Of a stretch of DNA of 64,000 nucleotides, positions 27,399-36,135 are shown piece by piece; position 1 is the stretch's first letter, and each line of letters begins with the position of its first letter. Made by a program: the position numbers and the translations under genes. Under the pieces are notes generated by a model, which saw nothing but the letters and a program-made list of their open reading frames with translations, searched no databases and had not been told where the DNA came from. Source of the stretch: Terriglobia bacterium (GTDB lineage: Bacteria; Acidobacteriota; Terriglobia; Terriglobales; Acidobacteriaceae); the NCBI GenBank assembly GCA_020072645.1, contig JAIQGK010000001.1, positions 62,001 to 126,000 of the forward strand. Reading direction: 5' to 3'.

Positions 27399-27499
27399 CG
27401 CTGCTCAGTCCGGTTGTTCCGCAACGATAGAGGCAGCAGGGGGCAGATTAAGAGCGAAGAAGCGTGCGCAGAGGGAGCGTGGCAGCGAGAAAAATAAAT

Positions 27500-27525
27500 C
27501 GGGCCATCCGTGGGTGGATGGCCCG
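27500..27525 (-). terminator. Terminator of the beta-propeller lipoprotein gene
   Basis: A 10-bp perfect stem, CGGGCCATCC/GGATGGCCCG, with a 6-nt loop and a minus-strand tail gatttatttttc. It is about 30 nt past the stop codon at 27555. Confidence 0.8.
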
Positions 27526-27554
27526 GACTTGCTTCCAAAGCTCAGTTTGCCCGC

Positions 27555-28697
27555 CTAGCGCGTGATGATCACTATGCCGGGTGGCGTCGGCTGCGGAAGA
27601 ACTTGCAGCTTCTTCATCGCTCCGCTGCCCGGATCGAAGCTGTACTCTGTGATCTGGTTTGTTGAGCCGGGAAAATTGGGATTGGCGCCCTGCGCCACAA
27701 ACACAAAACGCCCACTGGGATCCATGACCAGTCCGCCCGTGCCGTTCCCGGCGGCTTCTGAAGTCCCAATCTGACTGAAAGCTCCGGTAGCGGGATCGAT
27801 GCTGAAGACGTGCACCACTCCGGACAGGTCAGGCACCAACAGGAACTTGTTTGAAGTGTGAACCACGACCTGCTGCGGGTTATCGAGGAAGAGCTGCGCT
27901 CCGGGCGTTGCTTTTCCTGATGCGCTGATCGTGTATTCCTGCAAGCTGAAATCGCTGGTGTCCAGCCCGTAGGCAAACGAGCCCGGATGCTGGATAGCAA
28001 CCGATTCCTGGGCGTTGGTGCCCAGGATTTGTGCCGGGCCCAGAACGCCGCCAGGGCCGCGCGCATAGACGGTGAAGTCGCCCACGCCGTGGAACCCCTC
28101 GCCGCCCACGATCAGGAAGTTATCGTTCAGGGCCAGGCTTCCCGGAACATCGCAAAAGTCGCAGGCTTGGCCGAATGGGAACGGCGATCCTGCCAGTGGC
28201 GTGAGCATGCCGCCGGCACTGATGGCGAAGCCATAGAATCCAATCAAATTCCCGCTAGGGATATTGCCTTCCACGTAAAGGTTGTGTGCGTCAGCTGTGC
28301 CGCCGCTGGCGCCGGGAACGTTTACGCTGGAGACAAAGCTGGGAGCGCCGGAAGCCGGATCCACCTGATACGTGGAAACTGAGGTTCCGGAAAAAACCAG
28401 CAGAAAGCTTCCCGCCGTGCGGATGAATCCCTGAATGGCAAAGGGAGAGCCGGCCAATTGGCTGAGAGTGCCGTCAGGATTAAGTCGGAAACCGGTGATG
28501 GTGGTGGTATTGCTCAAATATACAAATGTCCCATGGGCAGCCGGAGTAGGCGTGGGGCCGGGACCGGGCGGTGTTGGCATTGGCGTTGGTGTGGGTGTAG
28601 GTCTTGGATTTGCACTCACGCCACCACATCCGGCGAGAGAAAGAACCAATAACAGAGCCAAGACAGGCACACTCCAGGTAGAGACGAAGTTTTTCAT
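27555..28697 (-). CDS. Beta-propeller lipoprotein (lactonase/YVTN-like)
   Basis: This 380-residue lipoprotein has signal sequence VLALLLVLSLAGCGG with lipobox LAGC, so Cys24 is probably lipidated. A TPTPTPMPTPPGPGPTPTP spacer follows. The body carries repeated propeller-blade motifs (YLSNTTTITGFRLNPDGTL, IDPATGAFSQIG, MDPSGRFVFVAQGA, YSFDPGSGAMKKL). This pattern is common in 7-bladed 6-phosphogluconolactonase-like proteins of Acidobacteriota. An enzymatic role is not shown, and a binding or scaffolding role is equally possible. Own terminator downstream. Confidence 0.82.
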   Translation of the reverse strand: MKNFVSTWSVPVLALLLVLSLAGCGGVSANPRPTPTPTPMPTPPGPGPTPTPAAHGTFVYLSNTTTITGFRLNPDGTLSQLAGSPFAIQGFIRTAGSFLLVFSGTSVSTYQVDPASGAPSFVSSVNVPGASGGTADAHNLYVEGNIPSGNLIGFYGFAISAGGMLTPLAGSPFPFGQACDFCDVPGSLALNDNFLIVGGEGFHGVGDFTVYARGPGGVLGPAQILGTNAQESVAIQHPGSFAYGLDTSDFSLQEYTISASGKATPGAQLFLDNPQQVVVHTSNKFLLVPDLSGVVHVFSIDPATGAFSQIGTSEAAGNGTGGLVMDPSGRFVFVAQGANPNFPGSTNQITEYSFDPGSGAMKKLQVLPQPTPPGIVIITR

Positions 28698-28809
28698 AGA
28701 CTCTCCACCAGGGGAAGGTAGGTTGCTGCTGGATAAGAACGCACAAGTGAGCAGCAGGTTGGCTGATTATGTGAATTAGTAAGCGGTCGGCTCTTGTCAG
28801 AGAGATCAA

Positions 28810-28866
28810 GGCCGCGAATTAACGCGAATGAACACGAGTTAGCTCGATTCGCGCGGATTCGCGGCC
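28810..28866. repeat. Palindromic repeat, family A
   Basis: Outer arms GGCCGCGAAT and ATTCGCGGCC at 28810-28819 and 28857-28866 enclose a second inverted pair, cgcgaat and attcgcg. It is a strongly self-complementary unit between two minus-strand genes and could act as a transcription barrier. Confidence 0.75.
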
Positions 28867-28876
28867 AGTTTCCGAA

Positions 28877-31090
28877 CTATTTCGTAACGTACTTCGCCGT
28901 CGCAACATTGTCCGCGCGATCATAAACCCGCACGACCACTACATGTTCCGCTGCCGGTGCAGGCGCTGCCACAGGAGCAGGCTTGCCTTTCTTGCGTTTC
29001 TGCTCCACCGGTTCTTCCGGTGCGGGAGGAGCATTGCTCAGCAGTACCGTGTAATCATAGTTCTCGCTCTTTGCATCAGAGAGCGCGCCCACGGGCTCAA
29101 CATACTGCCAATCGCCCGCGTCAATGGAGTACTCAGCCCGCTTGATTGGAGAGCCATCATCGGCGGCATGGAAGGTGATGTGCAAATCCTGGCCTTCCAC
29201 GCGGGCAGCCAGATTTTCAATGCGGGGCGCGGTATTATCTACTTCAAAACGCAAGCTCTGCTTTTCATCAGACAGCGCGTCTTCAGGGCTGTGTGAAGGC
29301 GCATCGCTGGCCGTCACCTTCACGGTGTAACCGCCATCGGGCAGCAGGCCGGATTCAAAGGAATAAAACTTGTCGGTCAGGTCGGATTTCAAGAGCTTCC
29401 ATTCGCGCTCGTTATCGCCACGGTAATAAACTGAGTAAACCAGGTTGTCATCATTCTCATCATGTGCGGCCCAGCGGACGGCAATGGAACCCCGGTCTTT
29501 ATTGGCAGTCGGCGGATTGTCCATGCGGTTGTTGCCAAACTGCTGTGGCGGCGGTCCCAGGTTTACGGCAACTGTTTCTGGCCCTGACATTTTTGGTTGC
29601 GGCTGAAAGCGCGCGCCCACCACGACCGCTACCTCGTCCACTACCGGCGCAACGTTCTTGGAAAGATAGTTAATTGCCACGTCATCGATTTGCGTTGGAG
29701 GATTGGCCGGCTTCAACACGGCGCGCCACTGAATAAATCGAGCTGCCGGGACTTCTGTGCGTGCATCTTTGGCCAGGTCAATGCGCGCCCACGAGCTCCA
29801 GTTGCGATCAGGATTATCCACGTTGCCGCTGCGCGCAAACAGTTCAAAGTTACCGCGCCCGCGGACCTCAGCTCGACCCCAGCGCGAGAAGATCTGTGCA
29901 TCTTTCACGTCACTTTCAAACGTGCCTTCCGGTTCCGTGCCATTGCTCATCAGAAAGATCTTGCCCAGATTGCTGGTGGAACAATAAAGACCGCCGTTAG
30001 GCGCTTTGCTGAATGCGCTCACCTGGTTTGCCGTGGCCCGCAGCAGATCGGTATAGTCACCGTTTTTCTCAATCGCATACACACGGCCTTTGTTTCCCGT
30101 GCCTGCAATCAATCTCCCGGATGAATCAAATGCCAGCGCATAGACAATGTCATCATGCGAAGACCATATCTTTTTTGGAGAGCCGTCCGGCGCGATGCTG
30201 TACACATCTGATCCGGACAGGCTCACGTTGCCGCCAAGTGGGGCGGTTGCGGGCGGAGCGCCCGGCGCTGAAGGCGGCGCTACAGGGCCAGGCACACTTT
30301 GCTGCCCGCCAGAGCGCTTCTCACCGGTTCCGGCGGCGTAAATATTGCCGGCCGCATCCACGGCCAGCGCCGTGATTTCTTTCTTTGCCGCGCTGTAAAG
30401 CACAAATCCCTCACCTGTTGGCGAGATGCGATACACCAGACCGCTGCCGTCAGACCCGGCGATCAGGTTGCCCTTGGGATCAAACGCGAGCACACGCATG
30501 TGCGCTTCATCCGACTTAAAGAAGACAGCGCCCTGACCGTTTTTTTCGACGCGAAAAATTTCGCCGTTATCTCCCGTGGCGATGTACAAGCGGCCTTGCG
30601 CGTCGAACTCCATGTCCCATATGTATTTGGTTTTTGGATCAAAGAACGTTTCCGCTACGAATTCCGGGGCCGCCGCCGCGCTGCCCGGTTTGCGCGTGAT
30701 TCGATATACCTTGCCATCGGGCGATGTGGCCGCGTAAACAGCGCCGTCCTGGCCCAGCGCAATGGATTGAACCTGCAATTCCTTGGGTTCAAAGATCACG
30801 CTGGATTTGCCATCGGGCGTTACGCGATAAACTCGCGCAGGCGCTCCGGTGGCGGCGTACACTACGCCGTCTTTATCCGCAGCTATGCTCCAGATAAAAG
30901 ATGAAGGGCTGGTGTAGATGGCCTTGAATGCCGGAGCGAGTTCAATTTGTCCGGTGCTGCGGATGGCGATGCCGCGGGCCGTGCCTTTTTCAAATTCGTC
31001 GTAGCCGGTTTCTTTCCATTGGCGTGTGCCTTCAGCAACGGCCAGACTAACAAGAGCAATAACAATGAATACAGGAAGAAGTTTTTTCAT
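28877..31090 (-). CDS. Exported NHL/WD-like beta-propeller protein
   Basis: This 737-residue protein begins with a signal peptide (MKKLLPVFIVIALVSLAVA). Six or more propeller-like repeats follow, of the form AxDxxGxxYAATG with YRVTPDGK (about residues 65-390). A C-terminal half has Ig/fibronectin-like strands (VDNTAPRIENLAARVEGQDL, AEYSIDAGDWQYVEPVG). It contains a Pro/Gly-rich linker near residues 265-285 and a short basic Pro/Ala stretch near the end. It is probably periplasmic or surface-bound; no catalytic motif is recognised. The ATG at 31090 begins the signal peptide; GTG directly before it is the alternative. Confidence 0.78.
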   Translation of the reverse strand: MKKLLPVFIVIALVSLAVAEGTRQWKETGYDEFEKGTARGIAIRSTGQIELAPAFKAIYTSPSSFIWSIAADKDGVVYAATGAPARVYRVTPDGKSSVIFEPKELQVQSIALGQDGAVYAATSPDGKVYRITRKPGSAAAAPEFVAETFFDPKTKYIWDMEFDAQGRLYIATGDNGEIFRVEKNGQGAVFFKSDEAHMRVLAFDPKGNLIAGSDGSGLVYRISPTGEGFVLYSAAKKEITALAVDAAGNIYAAGTGEKRSGGQQSVPGPVAPPSAPGAPPATAPLGGNVSLSGSDVYSIAPDGSPKKIWSSHDDIVYALAFDSSGRLIAGTGNKGRVYAIEKNGDYTDLLRATANQVSAFSKAPNGGLYCSTSNLGKIFLMSNGTEPEGTFESDVKDAQIFSRWGRAEVRGRGNFELFARSGNVDNPDRNWSSWARIDLAKDARTEVPAARFIQWRAVLKPANPPTQIDDVAINYLSKNVAPVVDEVAVVVGARFQPQPKMSGPETVAVNLGPPPQQFGNNRMDNPPTANKDRGSIAVRWAAHDENDDNLVYSVYYRGDNEREWKLLKSDLTDKFYSFESGLLPDGGYTVKVTASDAPSHSPEDALSDEKQSLRFEVDNTAPRIENLAARVEGQDLHITFHAADDGSPIKRAEYSIDAGDWQYVEPVGALSDAKSENYDYTVLLSNAPPAPEEPVEQKRKKGKPAPVAAPAPAAEHVVVVRVYDRADNVATAKYVTK

Positions 31091-31114
31091 CACTAATAAG
31101 GGTAACAGTTTCTA

Positions 31115-31435
31115 AAATCCCGAGTTTTCCTGAAATCCCGAGCGAAGGGAGGGATCGCTATTGTTATGAGAGATTCCAGGTCTCAATTCTGAAAGTTTTT
31201 ATGCGTCATCCTGGGAACAAAGACCATTGGCGTTATAGGGTTCCCTCGCTGCGCTCGGGATTACAGAAAAAACGCAGACACAGCGACGGAGGTATCCCAT
31301 CAGGAGATACCTCATCGATACAAGATAATTAAAAACAAAAGACATTACGCTTCACTCGGGATTCTCAAGTTTCTTCACAGCTATGTCCGGCAGGATCCCT
31401 CGCTACGCTTGGGACTTCAGAAAAAGCTGCGCTGC
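31115..31435. repeat. Cluster of family B palindromic repeats
   Basis: The 355-bp gap between two minus-strand genes holds several B arms: tcccgagcgaagggaggga near 31136-31154, ttccctcgctgcgctcggga near 31242-31261, ttcactcggga near 31351 and tccctcgctacgcttggga near 31397-31415. The first two form an inverted pair about 90 bp apart. No gene is seen. Confidence 0.65.
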
Positions 31436-31445
31436 GGGATTTCAG

Positions 31446-33254
31446 TTACTTAATGCTGACGCTGATAATCTGTGCGCCGCTCACCACGTAGCCGACTGGC
31501 GTTGAAGCTTCGTTCACCGCCGACTCATTGAACACCACCATCTCCTGCGTGGCCCGCATGCCTTCCATCACGTTCATCACGGAAAGAGGTACTGCCGGCA
31601 TGACCTTGTCTTCCACCGTGGCTTGCGGATTGGCCTCAAGCAAAGAAACATACAAGTGATCATTCAAATGTTCTTTGTTGATAATTTCGATGGTGGAATT
31701 CAAGTCCATCCGCCGACCCATGGCTGGAGTGGAGCGCCGCGCGCGATCCAGCGTTTCCGCGTCACTTACCAGGATGCGCAGAGAACCTTTAGGCGCTGAA
31801 GTCGGGACGCGGACAGGAATGCGCCGCACAATGCGGTCGCCGCGATAAGGCCGCAGAACGGCCTCAATCGTGATCTCGTCGCCGGGACGCGCTTCGGTTA
31901 CGTCTGTGCGCGCGCTTTCCAGCACGGCAGCGCGACGTTCCGGCTCCAGGTCGAACTCAAGATTTACGCCGCTGACCGTAGGCGCTTCGAAAGGATTGTC
32001 ATAGATGCGGCCAAAATGCTCACCCAGGGACATGGCCACAGAGTACGCCGTGGGATTTGCGTCCACGGGAGAGAACATATTGGTCAGCCGAACATCGGAA
32101 AATCCATTTACGTGGATGCGGCCATTCATGCGGTAGGTCGTCTCTTCACCGTATTGGTTCATGCCCATCAGAGCGTTGTAAACCGTGGTCATCATCATCA
32201 CGGGCGTGAGCTTGGGATTGTTGAGGACCTCGTAGTGATACTCGCGCGGGCCGCTAGGGCCGTGAATGCTCAGCGTTACCGGAATCATCTTTGGATCGCG
32301 ATCAAAGCGCCCCAGAATTCCGGTGTGGCGGTCCTGCACAAACGCACCAACAGCTTCAGTGGTATTGATGATCTTGAAAGCATTCAGCGGAGAAGAGAGA
32401 GTTGCCACCACATTGGCTTTCGTCATCGGCATATCCACCATGCCGAATTGCATGAGCGGATGGCCACAAGCCAAAAGATGGTCTTTATCCATGTATGTGA
32501 CTGTGCAGGTTGCGGCCACGTCCATATCGCCCCGGACCATGATGGCGCTCACGGCAGAGCCCGGTACCAAAGGCTCAGGCTGCTTATCTTTGCTGGCGGA
32601 GCCGACGCCCATCACCGGCGTAATGCCGACCGCGGACAAAGCCGGCGCAAACTGCTTGATCGCGGCTTCATTAAATCCGTTGAAGACGAACGGTGCCTCG
32701 ATGGGCGTCAGATACTGCGCATAGCTCTGGATCGGATTGCCGTCATCTTTGCCGGGCGTGCTGGTCCTTGATGCGCCAGAGAGACGCGCCGAGGTAGCTG
32801 CGCCACCCTGCGGGATGCTCTGATCAAACTCGTTGATCTCAAGCATCTGCTCAATGGGAGTCACGCCGGCGATCGGCTCTTTGGAGAACTGGCCGATGCG
32901 GTAGGCAATTGCGCCCAGCAACTTGCCGTCAATATAAACCGGGCTGCCGCTCATACCCGCGACCACGCCGGTGAACTCGGGCTTCTCGCCAACGAGCTTT
33001 ACCAGCACCACGTCACTCTTGGGGCCGTTCAGGTTGCGAAGCACGCCAAGCACTTCCACTCCCATGGGTTCCGGCTGGGTCCCCTGGAAAACGGTGTAGC
33101 CAACCCCCTTCATGCCCGGACGCACGTCGTCCACCTTCATAATCTTTGTGGGGGCAGGATCTTTCTGGGCGGGCAGGCTGGCGGCGCGTGTCTGGGCATG
33201 GCCCAGGCTCATAAAGACGAAGAAGACGTTCAGCAATACAGCGGCTTTTTTCAT
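31446..33254 (-). CDS. SpoIVB/S55-like exported protein
   Basis: This 602-residue protein has a signal peptide (KKAAVLLNVFFVFMSLGHA) and an S55-like domain: VRPGMKGVGYTVFQGTQPEPM, then GVVAGMSGSPVYIDGKLLGA, with the candidate catalytic Ser in the GMSGSP motif (residues 100-105). A second conserved segment, HLLACGHPLMQFG, follows. Family S55 proteins are serine peptidases first known from SpoIVB of Bacillus; acidobacterial homologues are not sporulation genes. I infer a periplasmic protein; peptidase activity is uncertain. ATG 33254 was chosen because it starts the signal peptide. Confidence 0.85.
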   Translation of the reverse strand: MKKAAVLLNVFFVFMSLGHAQTRAASLPAQKDPAPTKIMKVDDVRPGMKGVGYTVFQGTQPEPMGVEVLGVLRNLNGPKSDVVLVKLVGEKPEFTGVVAGMSGSPVYIDGKLLGAIAYRIGQFSKEPIAGVTPIEQMLEINEFDQSIPQGGAATSARLSGASRTSTPGKDDGNPIQSYAQYLTPIEAPFVFNGFNEAAIKQFAPALSAVGITPVMGVGSASKDKQPEPLVPGSAVSAIMVRGDMDVAATCTVTYMDKDHLLACGHPLMQFGMVDMPMTKANVVATLSSPLNAFKIINTTEAVGAFVQDRHTGILGRFDRDPKMIPVTLSIHGPSGPREYHYEVLNNPKLTPVMMMTTVYNALMGMNQYGEETTYRMNGRIHVNGFSDVRLTNMFSPVDANPTAYSVAMSLGEHFGRIYDNPFEAPTVSGVNLEFDLEPERRAAVLESARTDVTEARPGDEITIEAVLRPYRGDRIVRRIPVRVPTSAPKGSLRILVSDAETLDRARRSTPAMGRRMDLNSTIEIINKEHLNDHLYVSLLEANPQATVEDKVMPAVPLSVMNVMEGMRATQEMVVFNESAVNEASTPVGYVVSGAQIISVSIK

Positions 33255-33380
33255 ACAACAAACCAGTGCTGCGAATACAATCTTACGAACTGGCCCTGCA
33301 GCGCGGGGAAAAATGGCTTCTAAAAAGCTGAGTTCGTGCATCTATACTAATGTACAAACTCATAAAAAGGCACCTGTCAA

Positions 33381-34622
33381 ATGCGCTTAATACAATCATT
33401 TTGCTCCTCTCTGATTTCTAAGGTAAACGCCTGCCTGCGTGTCCCTGCAGTACTTATGTTGGTCTCCGGTTTGTGGCTGGCCAGCCCTGTAGCGCAGGCC
33501 CAAAGCGGGCAGGAACAGGCCAGTCCCACCCCCACACCCAAAGCCAACGCACCGGCTGAAGCAGGAGGGCCGCAGGGCGACATTGGCCCAATCGCTGTGC
33601 CCAAAAAGAAAGACGAGCCGCCGCCAAAAGACGATGCTCCCAAAGCCCCCAAGAAAGTCGAAGGGCTGGATAACTTCTCCATGCGCGTGGCTTCTCAGCT
33701 CGTCACCTTGGACGTGGGAGTTCTATCCAAAGACGGCAGCTTTATCCCCGGCCTGAAAAAGGAATATTTCAGAGTGCTGGAAGATAATGTCCCCCAGACC
33801 ATTAGCAGCTTCACCCAGATCCAGGCCCCGATCACGGCAGTGATGCTGGTGGAATTTTCCAACAACCAGTACTTCTATAGCTTCCAGATCGATTCCATAA
33901 AATCGGCATATGTTTTTGCCCAGACGCTCAAAAAAGACGACTGGATCGCTATGATCTCCTATGATCTTAAGGCGCATATCCTTGAAGACTTCACGCAGGA
34001 CAAGCGGGCGATCCTGGGAGCGGTGAACAGCTTGCAGCCCGGCATGGCCATGAGCCAGGAGACGAACCTTTTTGATTCGCTCTATGACACGATTGACCGG
34101 CTGGAGAATGTGGAAGGACGCAAGTACATCATTCTTATCAGCAGCGGACGTGACAGCTTCAGCAAGCACACCCTGGACCAGACCCTGAAGAAAGTCCAGG
34201 CTTCAAAGGACATTGCCATCTATACCGTGAGCACCGGCAAGGCCCTGCTGAACTATGCCGAGACGCACGGCCTGATGAGGTACCTGTGCCCCATCACTGA
34301 ATTCAGCTGCAACATGACGTTTCTCCAGGCCGATAACCAGATGAAGACGTTTTCCAAGATGACTGGCGGAAAATGGTTTGAGCCGATTTTCGATGGCCAG
34401 CTACCTGAAGTGTTCAACGATATCGGCCAGACCATCCGGAACCAGTATGCGATTTCCTACCATCCCACCAATCACGCGCAAGATGGTTCTTTCCGCAAGA
34501 TCAAGGTGGAACTGGTGGATGAAACCGGTCACCCGTTGAAGATGAAAGACGAGAAAGGCAAGGACGTTAAATACCAGATCATCGCGCGCGAGGGCTACAA
34601 GGCGAAGCAGCAGGTGGAGTGA
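33381..34622 (+). CDS. VWFA-related secreted protein (acidobacterial type)
   Basis: This 413-residue protein has a signal peptide (VLMLVSGLWLASPVAQAQ), a Pro/Lys-rich linker (about residues 45-95), then the VWFA-related domain typical of Acidobacteriota: LVTLDVGVLSKDGSFIPGL, FRVLEDNVPQTISSF, VMLVEFSNNQ and ILISSGRDSFSKHTLDQ. The MIDAS-type DxSxS motif is replaced by EFSNN, so metal binding may differ. Family members are exported and of unknown function. It is divergent from the S55-like gene, with a possible promoter in the 126-bp gap. Confidence 0.85.
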   Translation: MRLIQSFCSSLISKVNACLRVPAVLMLVSGLWLASPVAQAQSGQEQASPTPTPKANAPAEAGGPQGDIGPIAVPKKKDEPPPKDDAPKAPKKVEGLDNFSMRVASQLVTLDVGVLSKDGSFIPGLKKEYFRVLEDNVPQTISSFTQIQAPITAVMLVEFSNNQYFYSFQIDSIKSAYVFAQTLKKDDWIAMISYDLKAHILEDFTQDKRAILGAVNSLQPGMAMSQETNLFDSLYDTIDRLENVEGRKYIILISSGRDSFSKHTLDQTLKKVQASKDIAIYTVSTGKALLNYAETHGLMRYLCPITEFSCNMTFLQADNQMKTFSKMTGGKWFEPIFDGQLPEVFNDIGQTIRNQYAISYHPTNHAQDGSFRKIKVELVDETGHPLKMKDEKGKDVKYQIIAREGYKAKQQVE

Positions 34623-34629
34623 TTTTGTT

Positions 34630-34815
34630 TTAATCCCGAGCGCAGTGAGGGATCGCTACCCGTTCAAAAAAATATTGGGCCGCGAATGAACACGAAGTGC
34701 GCGAATCATCTGAGTTAGGCAGCTTTTGATTCGTGTCTTTGCGTGAATTCGCGGCTAGTTTTTTGTGCTGATAGGGTTCCCTCCCCGTTCGCTTCGCTCA
34801 GGGTCGGGATTTTCA
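34630..34815. repeat. Composite repeat region (families B and A nested)
   Basis: A B arm (tcccgagcgcagtgaggga, about 34634-34652) and a degenerate right arm (ttccctccccgttcgcttcg..., about 34768-34815) enclose a complete family A palindrome (gccgcgaatgaacacgaa to gattcgtg...gaattcgcggc, 34681-34756). It covers the whole gap between the convergent VWA and ZIP genes. No gene is seen. Confidence 0.7.
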
Positions 34816-34820
34816 AAAAA

Positions 34821-35546
34821 CTAGTGGAAGTAGTGCCGCAACATCACCAGAAGTCCCACTCCCAGAAAAACGACCAGGGCAGTGCGAATTCCGGGGTCTT
34901 TGTTCACTTCAGGGATCAGGTCAGAAGCCGCAACGTAAAAGGTAACGCCGGCGGCAAGAGGTAACCCCGCAGTGAGGGTGCGGCTAAAAATGGTCATGGT
35001 GAGCACGCCCGCGACTGTTGCAAGACCTAAAATTCCAGAAGCCGCCCAGGCCACGGCCCTGCTGCGTCCGCTGGCAAGCATGATCGAGGAAGCGGTGAAT
35101 CCTTCCGGGACTTTATGCAGGATGACGGCCAGAAAGATGATCCAGCCCAGCCAGCCGGAGATCAAAAAGCCGGATGCGATGGCGATACCGTCAAAAAACG
35201 TGTGGATCACTAATCCGAAAAGCACTGAATAGCTGCGCCGCCGATGGGCAAACTCTTCCGCGTGCGTTTCTTCTCCGAAATGGAAATGGCCGGTAACGGT
35301 ATGTTCAAAGAAGTGGACCAGAAAATATCCCACCAGCATCAGCAGCGGCGCGTTTGCTCCGGCGATGGACATACTTTCCGGCAGCATTTCCAGAAATACC
35401 GTGCCCAGCATGAAACCCGCGCCCAGCGCCACGAAATAGCGCAGATAGCGGCGTTCCCAGTCTTTTTGGACGATGACGGCACCGCCCAGGCCATTGGCCA
35501 GAGCAGCAGTCAGGCCCAGCAGGATGCTAGTAGTGATTGGGTTCAT
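34821..35546 (-). CDS. ZIP-family metal transporter
   Basis: The 241-residue protein has eight predicted hydrophobic segments and the ZIP metal-site motifs HTFFDGIAIASGF (segment 4) and HKVPEGF (segment 5). A His/Glu-rich loop, HFHFGEETHAEE, lies between segments 3 and 4 and may bind metal. Such transporters bring zinc, iron or other divalent metals into the cytoplasm. No metal regulator is adjacent. Specificity is not predictable from sequence. Confidence 0.9.
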   Translation of the reverse strand: MNPITTSILLGLTAALANGLGGAVIVQKDWERRYLRYFVALGAGFMLGTVFLEMLPESMSIAGANAPLLMLVGYFLVHFFEHTVTGHFHFGEETHAEEFAHRRRSYSVLFGLVIHTFFDGIAIASGFLISGWLGWIIFLAVILHKVPEGFTASSIMLASGRSRAVAWAASGILGLATVAGVLTMTIFSRTLTAGLPLAAGVTFYVAASDLIPEVNKDPGIRTALVVFLGVGLLVMLRHYFH

Positions 35547-35711
35547 GGATGCAATTCACCAGAATAGCAGAGTCGCACCGAGCCTCGTGGTTAGGAAATC
35601 CCTGGCGGCTGCCTTGACAGGTGTTGCCGCGAAAATTGTGTCCTGTTCCAAAACGGGCCAGCGGGAAAACCGCTTTGGCATCTGGGTAACATTACCGCAA
35701 TTCTTGAGAGT

Positions 35712-35717
35712 TATAAT
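35712..35717 (+). promoter_or_regulatory. Consensus -10 box before the small double-glycine peptide gene
   Basis: TATAAT, a perfect -10 hexamer, about 54 nt before the peptide ATG. No good -35 is found at 16-18 bp; TTGGCA at 35675 is too far. It suggests a dedicated transcript. Confidence 0.45.
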
Positions 35718-35770
35718 TTCGCCAGCCCGGGTCATTTGGAGCGGTTGAATCTTTTCGAGAGAGGACCGTT

Positions 35771-35932
35771 ATGACCGAACAGAGTAATAGAGTTCTTGCC
35801 CGCACGGGGGCGCGCATACTGACGCAAGAAGAAATGGCTCAAGTTGCAGGTGGCTTTTCAACTCCGATCATCACCACCGATCTTGTCACCAATTTCGGAA
35901 CAGACTTTTCCGTTGACCAGATAGCAAATTAG
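35771..35932 (+). CDS. Small peptide with double-glycine-type leader (candidate secreted peptide precursor)
   Basis: A 53-residue ORF too short for usual gene finding. The N-terminal half is MTEQSNRVLARTGARILTQEEMAQVAGG, then a 25-residue core FSTPIITTDLVTNFGTDFSVDQIAN without Cys. The LTxEEMxxVxGG pattern matches the leaders of double-glycine peptides (class II bacteriocins, some RiPPs and signalling peptides), which are cut after GG by C39-peptidase ABC exporters. A purine-rich ribosome site (gagagagga) precedes the ATG, a TATAAT lies upstream and a hairpin terminator follows, so it looks like a complete monocistronic gene. No C39 exporter, modification enzyme or immunity gene is visible in the window. 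Reading frame quality is good; function is inferred. Confidence 0.65.
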   Translation: MTEQSNRVLARTGARILTQEEMAQVAGGFSTPIITTDLVTNFGTDFSVDQIAN

Positions 35933-35954
35933 TAATACCGCGATTGAACGCCCT

Positions 35955-35979
35955 ATCCCCGACCCTGGAGGCCGGGGAT
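35955..35979 (+). terminator. Terminator of the small peptide gene
   Basis: Stem ATCCCCG/CGGGGAT (35955-35961 and 35973-35979), with extra inner pairing possible, followed by ttctatt. It begins 23 nt after the peptide stop. Confidence 0.6.
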
Positions 35980-35989
35980 TTCTATTGAT

Positions 35990-36100
35990 TCTGTCGCTTT
36001 CGCTCCACACCGCTAGCGAGTTTCAAATGTGGGAAGTTCGCTTATGCTCCAGGTGAAGGGCGGCTCGACTTGCACGGGTCTCGCCGCCATTGCAACGGCA
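35990..36100. repeat. Interspersed repeat, family C
   Basis: A copy of the element beginning tgtcgctttcgctccacaccgct and ending with a ggcggctcgacttg...ctcgccgcc segment. Related copies occur at 37226-37425 and 56183-56405 and, inverted, at 61995-62140. It lies between the peptide terminator and the end of the ychF-like gene. No gene is seen. Confidence 0.55.
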
Positions 36101-36135
36101 GTTTCAGAGTCGGCTTGAATAGATACAGGGGTGGC

